A DNA stretch of 11,165 nucleotides, taken from an uncultured beta proteobacterium. Lineage in GTDB: Bacteria; Pseudomonadota; Gammaproteobacteria; Burkholderiales; Burkholderiaceae_C. The notes beneath the pieces were generated by a model. That model worked only from the letters and a program-made list of their open reading frames with translations. It was not told the DNA's origin and did no database searches. Both the position numbers and the translations under genes were made by a program. The stretch is from positions 1 through 11,165 of the forward strand of contig CAISLL010000163.1 in assembly GCA_903886165.1 (NCBI GenBank), in the 5' to 3' direction. Positions 6,363 to 11,165 of this stretch are shown here, in pieces. Each line of letters starts with the position of its first letter. Positions within the stretch are counted from its first letter, which is position 1.

Positions 6363-7406
6363 TCATTCTATCGGGCTCGGCTTTACCAGCGCCAATTCAG
6401 GACATGGCCCCGATTGCGCAGAATTCAAGACCCGAGGCGTACGAGCAACCAGAAGCAAATGTTGTGCCTTCAGCCAGTTCGCCACATCCACTGGATCATG
6501 ATAGGTGCGCACGGCCATGAATGCGTCTTGCGCCTGCGGGTAGACACGCCGCAGCAGGTTCAGCCACTGCTTGAGGCGTCCGGTCTGTTGGCTGCGGTCC
6601 ATATTTGCCACAACCAGCAGCCAAAATTGCTCGATCAACTCAAACAGGGCAGGCCAACTCAACGCTACCGGTTGCGGCTGCGCAGCATCAAGAGCCAGAA
6701 TCGACTGAGCCAACGCCGGGTTGGCCACCATACCCCGCCCCAGCATCAGGTGATGGCAACCAGACACCTCGCGGCAACGCTGGGCGTCGGTCATCGTCCA
6801 AATTTCGCCGTTGGCCACCAATGGCAGCCGCACCACCCTGCGGATGTCTGCAATGCGCTCCCAATAGGCGGGAGGCCTGTAGCCGTCTTTTTTGGTGCGG
6901 GCATGCACCACAAGCTCGCCGGCACCCGCGGCTTCGATTGCCAGAGCGCATTCCTCGGCCCGCGTGTCGTCGTTCAGCCCGAGACGCATCTTGGCTGACA
7001 CCGCAAGGTGTGCGGGAACCGCCTGACGCACGGCCAAAACAATGCGGTACAACAACTCTGGCTCATCGAGCAGGGCCGATCCGCCGCGGTGCCGGTTCAC
7101 GACCGGTGACGGGCAACCAAAGTTCAGGTCAATGCCGTCCGGCCCCAAGGCGGCCAGCCGTGCCGCGTTGTCTGCCAGACAGACCGGGTCGGAGCCCAGC
7201 AACTGCGGGCGAACTGGCACGCCAGATGCGGTTTTGCCGCCATGCAGCAATTCGGGCACGTAGCGCAGAAACACACGCTCAGGCAGCAGAGTGTCGGTGA
7301 TGCGAATGAACTCGGACACACATCGTTCCACCCCGCCAACCCGGGTCAAAATGTCGCGCAGCACAAAGTCCAGCAGCCCCTCCATCGGGGCTAGTAGCAA
7401 AGTCAT
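6363..7406 (-). CDS. dusC: tRNA-dihydrouridine(16) synthase DusC
   Basis: An FMN-dependent enzyme that reduces a uridine in the tRNA D-loop with NADPH; the DusC subfamily modifies U16. It has 347 residues, slightly longer than E. coli DusC (about 315) because of a C-terminal tail. Motifs: LLLAPMEGLLDFVLR (3-17), GIDLNFGCPSPVVNRHRGG (91-109) with catalytic C98, VSAKMRLG (136-143; K139), VVHARTKKDGYRPPAYW (166-182; H168), VANGEIW (197-203), and GRG (223-225) for the phosphate of FMN. The HARTKKDGYRPPAYW string and the NRHRGG segment favour DusC over DusA or DusB. The ATG has AAGGA seven to eight bases upstream. It is the first gene of dusC-clpS-clpA. Linking a tRNA modification gene to the ClpAP adaptor by 4 nt suggests co-transcription, but a functional link is not implied. 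Confidence 0.93.
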   Translation of the reverse strand: MTLLLAPMEGLLDFVLRDILTRVGGVERCVSEFIRITDTLLPERVFLRYVPELLHGGKTASGVPVRPQLLGSDPVCLADNAARLAALGPDGIDLNFGCPSPVVNRHRGGSALLDEPELLYRIVLAVRQAVPAHLAVSAKMRLGLNDDTRAEECALAIEAAGAGELVVHARTKKDGYRPPAYWERIADIRRVVRLPLVANGEIWTMTDAQRCREVSGCHHLMLGRGMVANPALAQSILALDAAQPQPVALSWPALFELIEQFWLLVVANMDRSQQTGRLKQWLNLLRRVYPQAQDAFMAVRTYHDPVDVANWLKAQHLLLVARTPRVLNSAQSGPCPELALVKPSPIE

Positions 7407-7526
7407 TCCTGATTCCTTCTCAAGGACGGGTAGTGTGGTGGCAAACTAGAGGCGTGTTTTTGCACATGGCGCGTGCGCCCCTGCCTCTTTCCGTATTGTT
7501 CCAACAACTATTTTCTGGAGACACAC
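7407..7526. promoter_or_regulatory. Divergent dusC / SRPBCC control region
   Basis: A 120-nt region between two divergent genes, so it should hold both promoters. I see no convincing -35/-10 pair. Two structures stand out. TCCTT-CTC-AAGGA (7414-7426) can fold over the dusC Shine-Dalgarno AAGGA on the minus-strand transcript. GGCGC-GT-GCGCC (7468-7479) is a near-palindrome that could be an operator. On the plus strand, GGAG at 7517-7520 is the Shine-Dalgarno of the SRPBCC gene and decides its start. Confidence 0.35.
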
Positions 7527-8012
7527 ATGGCTATCAAAGTATCCATCGACCTCGGTTATGAATTTGCGGTCAAGGCGAATTTCGCCACGGTATTTGACAC
7601 CCTCAGCAATGTGCCCGAATCGGCGGGCTTTTTCCCCAAGGTGGACCGCCTGGTGGACCTTGGCGACAACACCTACCGTTGGGAAATGGCCAAGATCGGC
7701 CTCGCGCAGGTGAACCTTCAAACAATTTACGCCTCCAGATACACCTCCAGCAGAGCGAAAGGCAGTGTGGTGTGGGTACCCGTCGAGGGCGAAGGCAATG
7801 CACTGGTGTCAGGCAGCTGGAAAATCACCGACAAGAAAAAGCTCCCCTATATGAAGGCCACCCATCTGGTGCTGACGCTGCAAGGCGAGTTGACCTTGCC
7901 GCTGCCGGGCATGATGAAAATGGTGATGGCGCCGGTGGTGGAAGCGGAATTTGAAAAACTGACGGAGCAATACATTGACAACTTGACCGCGCACTTTGGC
8001 GGCGAGGCTTGA
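7527..8012 (+). CDS. SRPBCC (START/CoxG-like) fold protein
   Basis: 161 residues from the ATG at 7527, which has GGAG six bases upstream; a GTG at 7473 would add 18 poorly supported residues. SRPBCC proteins form a helix-grip fold with a deep hydrophobic pocket, and members bind lipids or other hydrophobic ligands. Visible features: an N-terminal strand VSIDLGYEFAV followed by ANFATVFDTLSNVPESAGFFPKV, the typical pattern of this fold (strand, short helix with a VFD..SN core, then a Pro); a central run of beta strands; and a long C-terminal helix, VVEAEFEKLTEQYIDNLTAHFG. There is no signal peptide, so it is probably cytoplasmic. The ligand and role cannot be told from the sequence. It stands alone on the plus strand between divergent dusC and convergent yedI. 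Confidence 0.8.
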   Translation: MAIKVSIDLGYEFAVKANFATVFDTLSNVPESAGFFPKVDRLVDLGDNTYRWEMAKIGLAQVNLQTIYASRYTSSRAKGSVVWVPVEGEGNALVSGSWKITDKKKLPYMKATHLVLTLQGELTLPLPGMMKMVMAPVVEAEFEKLTEQYIDNLTAHFGGEA

Positions 8013-8016
8013 GGCC

Positions 8017-8037
8017 CATTCAGACACTCTCTGAATG
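8017..8037 (+). terminator. Hairpin after the SRPBCC gene
   Basis: CATTCAGA and TCTGAATG form a perfect 8-bp stem with loop CACTC, four bases after the stop codon. CTATTAAATTTG follows instead of a clean T-run, so termination is likely but not certain. The right arm overlaps the first bases of the dispersed repeat. Confidence 0.5.
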
Positions 8038-8085
8038 CTATTAAATTTGTAGTTATATGTGCTTTATATATAAGGCCTAGAGATC
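8035..8085 (+). repeat. Dispersed intergenic repeat, copy 1
   Basis: About 51 bp starting ATGCTATTAAATTTGTAG and ending GGCCTAGAGATC. It aligns without gaps to the minus-strand element at 9753-9803, with roughly two thirds identical bases. An inner near-palindrome, GCTTTATA/TATAAGGC, spans 8061-8076. It lies between the convergent SRPBCC and yedI genes, where it may help end both transcripts. I recall similar elements between genes in Comamonadaceae genomes, but could not check this. Confidence 0.6.
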
Positions 8086-8093
8086 TAAATTGC

Positions 8094-9017
8094 TTAAGAA
8101 AATTTGGCTTTGATGCGTTGCACCACCGTCATGGCAAGCACAGCCAATCCGCCGGCCAGCACCCCGACCAGCATGTTCAAACCGGTAGCAGCCAGTGGCT
8201 GCGCCATGCTGCCTGCCGACGCACTGAGCGTTTCAATGGCTTGACCGACCGCATGCCAGCCATGCGCCAGAATGCCACCGCCCACCAGGAACATGGCCAG
8301 GGTGCCGAGCACCGTCAGGCTTTTCATCAGCATGGGCGCCGCCAGTACCAGGCCGCGGCCCATTGCCTGCTGCAAACCTTGCATGACACTGGTCTTGCGC
8401 CGGCTCAGGTACAGGCCCAGATCGTCAATCTTGACAATACCCGCAACCAGTCCGTAGACGCCCAGCGTCATCAGGACTGCCACACCAGTCAGCACACTCA
8501 GCTGGGTCAGGAACGGGCTGGCCGCCACCGTACCCAGGGTGATCACGATGATCTCGGTCGACAAAATGAAGTCGGTGCGCACCGCGCCCTTGATCTTGTC
8601 TTTTTCCAGCACCACCAGATCAACCGATTCGTCACTCAGTGCCTGCACCAGCTTGTCGTGTTCGTCGGCGATGTCTTTCGGACTGTGAAGCAGCTTGTGC
8701 GCCACTTTCTCGAACCCTTCAAAACACAAAAACAGACCGCCCGCCATCAACAGCGGCGTGATGACCCAAGGTGCCACGACACTGAGCAGCAAGGCGCCGG
8801 GGACCAGAATGACTTTGTTCAGCATGGAGCCTTTGAACACGGCCCACACCACCGGCAGTTCCCGGTCCGCCTTGACACCGGCCACTTGCTGGGCGTTCAG
8901 CGCCAGATCGTCGCCCAAAACCCCGGCGGTTTTTTTGGCCGCCACTTTGGTCAGCACCGCCACGTCGTCAAGCACTGCGGCGATGTCGTCCAGCAATAAC
9001 AGCAGGCTACCGGCCAT
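8094..9017 (-). CDS. yedI: YedI/DUF808 inner membrane protein
   Basis: 307 residues from the ATG at 9017, giving MAGSLLLLLDDIA as in E. coli YedI (MAGSSLLTLLDDIA by memory). A GTG at 9023 would add two residues. The block KTAGVLGDDLALNAQQVAGV (29-48) plus ADRELPVVWAVFKGS (50-64) is diagnostic of the DUF808 family. Hydrophobic segments lie at about 68-98, 154-193, 224-251 and 277-299, giving several membrane helices. FCFEGFEK-type and HSPKD motifs follow the first segment. The function is not established for the family. It ends 9 nt from the dispersed repeat and is convergent with the SRPBCC gene. About 90 nt separate it from the upstream GNAT gene, so co-transcription is possible. Confidence 0.92.
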   Translation of the reverse strand: MAGSLLLLLDDIAAVLDDVAVLTKVAAKKTAGVLGDDLALNAQQVAGVKADRELPVVWAVFKGSMLNKVILVPGALLLSVVAPWVITPLLMAGGLFLCFEGFEKVAHKLLHSPKDIADEHDKLVQALSDESVDLVVLEKDKIKGAVRTDFILSTEIIVITLGTVAASPFLTQLSVLTGVAVLMTLGVYGLVAGIVKIDDLGLYLSRRKTSVMQGLQQAMGRGLVLAAPMLMKSLTVLGTLAMFLVGGGILAHGWHAVGQAIETLSASAGSMAQPLAATGLNMLVGVLAGGLAVLAMTVVQRIKAKFS

Positions 9018-9105
9018 AAACACTCATTTCAGTTTTAGAAAACATTGACTCAAGTCCGTGCCTCGCAACGCCCAGCGCAGACAATGGCACAGACAGCCTT
9101 CATCA

Positions 9106-9636
9106 TCAGTTCAGATCACGCTTGAAACGAATTTCTTCGATCCGTGTCAAGCCGATCAACACGGTCTTGATGCTGGTCATTTCGCGCTTGAAGCCGGCCA
9201 TGTCAAAAAAGCGCAAGGCACGCTCGTAACCCAAGGGCACCCAGGCCGTGACCTTGGTGCAACCTTCGTCCATCAGGCCTTCACGCGCGCCATCCCACAA
9301 GGCCAGGCCCACACCCTGGCCCCAATGGCTGGGGCGGGCATAAAGGGACCAGATTTCGCCCATGGTGGCAGGGGTCTTGGGGTCGCGTGAGCGGTCGAAG
9401 CCGACAAAACCCACCACCTCACCGCCCAGCACTGCCACCAACACCTGCGGGTCACCAAATTCAATGGCTTCGCGCCAGTAGGCCTGGCTCTTTTTCAGGG
9501 AATCGAACTCCGGCATGGCTTCGCCGGGAAACTGTGCCTTGAACGCCGCTTGGGCTGCGCTGGCCTGAATTTGCGCAATGGCGGCGGCGTCGCGCTCTTT
9601 GACGGGACGAACTTCAATTTCGGAAGAATCAGACAT
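9106..9636 (-). CDS. GNAT-family N-acetyltransferase
   Basis: 176 residues. GNAT proteins move an acetyl group from acetyl-CoA to an amine, and the substrate here is unknown. An N-terminal IEVRPVKERDAAAIAQI (7-23) is the usual first strand and helix. A central strand LVAVLGGEVVGFVGF (66-80) follows. Motif A is EIWSLYARPSHWGQGVGLAL (94-113), with GQGVG contacting the CoA pyrophosphate. Motif B, ALRFFDMAGFK (140-150), carries the common FY/FF..xGF pattern. The ATG at 9636 has no clear Shine-Dalgarno; the preceding bases are T-rich. No partner gene tells the substrate. It sits between hbd and yedI on the same strand, about 110-160 nt from hbd and about 90 nt from yedI. Confidence 0.88.
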   Translation of the reverse strand: MSDSSEIEVRPVKERDAAAIAQIQASAAQAAFKAQFPGEAMPEFDSLKKSQAYWREAIEFGDPQVLVAVLGGEVVGFVGFDRSRDPKTPATMGEIWSLYARPSHWGQGVGLALWDGAREGLMDEGCTKVTAWVPLGYERALRFFDMAGFKREMTSIKTVLIGLTRIEEIRFKRDLN

Positions 9637-9647
9637 GCAAAAAATGG

Positions 9648-9665
9648 CCCGGCGTTACCCCGGCG
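9648..9665. repeat. CCCGGCG direct repeat, 11-bp period, upstream of the GNAT gene
   Basis: CCCGGCG occurs at 9648-9654 and again at 9659-9665, about one DNA turn apart and 12 nt upstream of the GNAT start. It could be a regulator site or the site of a small hairpin. Evidence is limited to the repeat itself. Confidence 0.2.
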
Positions 9666-9752
9666 TGTTTCAAAAAGGGAGGTGGATTGTCGCTGCAACG
9701 GTCAGCCTGTATGACAGTCCGACCGCTTCCGTGCAGATTTTCAATAAGAATT

Positions 9753-9803
9753 GACCTGTAGCCCTTTTATATAAATTGCTAGCAGCTACATTTTCAGTAG
9801 CTA
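9753..9803 (-). repeat. Dispersed intergenic repeat, copy 2, overlapping the hbd stop
   Basis: On the minus strand it starts TAGCTACTGAAAATGTAG, contains GCAATTTATATAAAAGGGC, and ends CTACAGGTC. It aligns without gaps to 8035-8085 on the plus strand. Its first bases (TAGCTACTGA) encode the last residues and the stop codon of the dehydrogenase. The same element is thus found in opposite orientation in two nearby gaps. Confidence 0.6.
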
Positions 9804-10642
9804 TAGACGCCCTGCCCGGTTTTACGACCCAAGCGTCCAGCCGCCACCATTTCTTTCAACAGCGGGCAAGCGCGGTACTTGCTGTCACCAAACTCACTGA
9901 TGTAGACCTCCATCACCGCCAGACACACGTCCAGGCCAATCATGTCGGCCAAGGCCAGCGGTCCAATCGGCTGGTTACAACCCAGCTTCATACCAGCGTC
10001 GATGTCTTCTGGAGTGGCCAGCCCTTCAGCCAGCACAAAAAATGCCTCGTTGATCATCGGCACCAGAATGCGATTGACCACAAAGCCTGGCGAGTTTTTG
10101 ACCGTGATCGGGGTTTTGCCCAAGGCCGTGGCCATGGCGTGCACAGCGGCATGGGTGGCATCGCTGGTCTGCAGGCCGCGAATGATCTCCACCAGGGCCA
10201 TCATCGGCACCGGGTTAAAGAAATGCATGCCGATAAAGCGATCAGTCCGGCCAGTGACTGCAGCCAGCTTGGTGATGGAAATCGACGAGGTATTGGAAGC
10301 AATGATCACCTCTGGCGCCAGCAGTTCATCCAGCTGCTTGACGATTTTGACCTTGAGGTCGTAGTTTTCGGTGGCGGCTTCAATCACCAGCTGGGCGCTG
10401 GTTAGGTCAGCATACTGGGTGCTGCCCTTGATGCGGGCCAGCGCCGCGGCTTTGGCGTCTGCCGTGATCTTTTCTTTCTTCACCAACCGGTCCAGGCTGC
10501 CTGACACGGTGGCGATGCCTTTGGCCACAGCTGCGTCTGAAATGTCAACCATGACCACGTCCAGGCCAGAAACGGCGCACGCCTGCGCAATGCCGTTGCC
10601 CATGGTGCCCGCGCCAATGATGCCGACTGTTGTGATGACCAT
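9794..10642 (-). CDS. hbd: 3-hydroxybutyryl-CoA dehydrogenase
   Basis: An NAD(P)-dependent, cytoplasmic enzyme interconverting 3-hydroxyacyl-CoA and 3-oxoacyl-CoA, used in butyrate/PHB metabolism, beta-oxidation or aromatic-acid degradation (PaaH-type). 282 residues, the standard length. Rossmann motif GAGTMG (10-15) with D33 at the end of the second strand favours NAD+. SNTSSISIT (116-124) and HFFNPVPMM (140-148) carry the conserved Ser/His, with H140 and E152 as the catalytic His-Glu pair. SPGFVVNR (184-191) includes N190. The C-terminal 3HCDH domain ends GRKTGQGVYSY. The ATG has AAAGGA about 10 bases upstream. The final YSY and TGA lie in or next to a dispersed repeat, where relatives usually read GQGFYDY plus a few residues. 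No other fatty-acid genes are in view, so the pathway is open. Confidence 0.95.
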   Translation of the reverse strand: MVITTVGIIGAGTMGNGIAQACAVSGLDVVMVDISDAAVAKGIATVSGSLDRLVKKEKITADAKAAALARIKGSTQYADLTSAQLVIEAATENYDLKVKIVKQLDELLAPEVIIASNTSSISITKLAAVTGRTDRFIGMHFFNPVPMMALVEIIRGLQTSDATHAAVHAMATALGKTPITVKNSPGFVVNRILVPMINEAFFVLAEGLATPEDIDAGMKLGCNQPIGPLALADMIGLDVCLAVMEVYISEFGDSKYRACPLLKEMVAAGRLGRKTGQGVYSY

Positions 10643-10725
10643 TTTTGAAAATTCCTTTGAAAATAAGCCGTGATGTTAACGGCTTGCGGCAGACCATAGC
10701 TGGACATGACAATGGCCTCCAAAGG

Positions 10726-10986
10726 CTACGAAACCCACCCCGCCCCCATCACCTGCGCCTGCTGCAATACCAACTCCACGGCCGCATCCTGCAGATCAGG
10801 CGGGTACTTGTGGTCAGGATGACTTTGACGCCCTGCATGAATGCCACCTCTTCGCGCACCGCCTTGGCTTCATCCAGGGTGCAGCACAGGGTGAAGGCCT
10901 TGCTCATGGCCAGCGCCGTGTCGGCAAAGCGCTTTTTGCCGTCGCGCTGGCCTTTGGAATCGAGCAAAAATAACTTGAACAATTGA
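10726..10986 (-). pseudogene. hsdR: Type I restriction enzyme R subunit fragment with an internal deletion
   Basis: On the minus strand, QLFKLFLLDSKGQRDG, RFADTALAMSKAF and LDEAKAVREEVAFMQGVKVIL match the region after the helicase domains of HsdR proteins, where relatives read FFQAIKAVLTKST. The similarity breaks at about 10820. In the next frame DHKYPPDLQDAAVELVLQQ (10818-10726, stop TAG) matches the extreme C-terminus of HsdR (KYPPD...VLQQAE type). Roughly 200 residues that normally separate these parts are missing, along with the nuclease and motor domains. It is therefore a non-functional remnant. It lies upstream of hbd and abuts a transposase end. Confidence 0.75.
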
Positions 10987-10988
10987 GT

Positions 10989-11165
10989 TCAGGCGATCGG
11001 ATTGTGCGGCAGCACTCGGTAGTTCCATTCGCCATGAAACTCATCGCGTTCAATGTTCAGCGTGGCGAGTTCTTGGTCAGAGACCTTGATGCCCGCTGCG
11101 TAGACATTTTCATCAAGAGCGGCCTTGATGTGCAGTCCCTGGGTTGTGGTGGTGGAACCGATCAA
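10989..11165 (-). CDS. ISAzo13-like transposase, C-terminal 58 residues (runs off the right edge)
   Basis: The minus strand enters the window in frame and reads GSTTTTQGLHIKAALDEN, AAGIKVSDQELATLNIERD and EFHGEWNYRVLPH before TGA at 10991-10989. The blocks TTTxxGLxVxAxLD, GIKVS and FHGEWNY are typical of the end of ISAzo13-family (Rhodopirellula-type) transposases as I remember them. The catalytic part lies outside the window, so completeness cannot be judged. The stop is followed after two codons, in the same frame, by the hsdR fragment. No non-coding IS end or inverted repeat fits in between, so the junction looks like a rearrangement. Confidence 0.75.
   Translation of the reverse strand: MIGSTTTTQGLHIKAALDENVYAAGIKVSDQELATLNIERDEFHGEWNYRVLPHNPIA

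Noticed and set aside
8118..8999. A 293-codon plus-strand open frame
   Set aside because: Antisense to yedI, with a Gln/His-rich translation typical of the complement of a membrane protein gene.
9776..10405. A 209-codon plus-strand open frame
   Set aside because: Antisense to the dehydrogenase gene; His/Gln-rich shadow.
10645..10986. A 113-codon plus-strand open frame
   Set aside because: Antisense to the hsdR fragment and the hbd promoter region, and it resembles nothing known to me.
1..11165. CRISPR arrays, tRNA or rRNA genes, or a complete defence or other new system
   Set aside because: No regularly spaced repeats, no tRNA cloverleaf or rRNA stretch was noticed on either strand, and the only defence-related sequence is the broken hsdR piece.

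Overview
The window looks like chromosomal DNA of a betaproteobacterium in the order Burkholderiales, probably Comamonadaceae (Rhodoferax/Polaromonas-like). This rests on protein resemblance, the moderately high GC, and two copies of a short dispersed repeat of a type I associate with that family. It is a judgement by eye, with no database search. I found no complete novel system. The genes are mostly recognisable housekeeping or conserved genes, with two patches of decayed mobile and accessory DNA.

Left part (1-3083): the window opens with the 5' end of a diaminopimelate decarboxylase gene (lysA, minus strand). It is divergent from a two-gene plus-strand unit made of a large CorA-like membrane protein with a GMN motif and a LysR regulator that closely resembles E. 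coli LysR, the activator of lysA. Both lysA and lysR look like the enteric-type pair. The CorA-like gene sits between the divergent promoter region and lysR, and overlaps lysR by 17 nt.

Gap (3084-3584): about 500 nt with no intact gene. It holds an IS3-family OrfB fragment on the minus strand abutting an IS30-family transposase C-terminus on the plus strand. The IS30 piece has a lost catalytic Glu and a one-base frameshift. A pair of direct repeats and a strong hairpin over the lysR stop codon complete the gap.

Middle (3585-7406, minus strand): dusC-clpS-clpA, transcribed in that order. DusC makes dihydrouridine in tRNA. ClpS delivers N-degron substrates to the ClpA unfoldase of ClpAP. dusC and clpS are 4 nt apart, and two small inverted repeats lie between clpS and clpA.

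Right part (7407-10642): a plus-strand SRPBCC-fold protein, then on the minus strand a YedI/DUF808 membrane protein, a GNAT acetyltransferase and a 3-hydroxybutyryl-CoA dehydrogenase. Two copies of a ~51-bp dispersed repeat lie after the SRPBCC gene and at the 3' end of the dehydrogenase gene, where the repeat supplies the stop codon.

Right edge (10726-11165): an internally deleted fragment of a type I restriction enzyme R subunit (hsdR), directly joined to the C-terminal end of an ISAzo13-like transposase that runs off the window. This appears to be the start of an accessory region.
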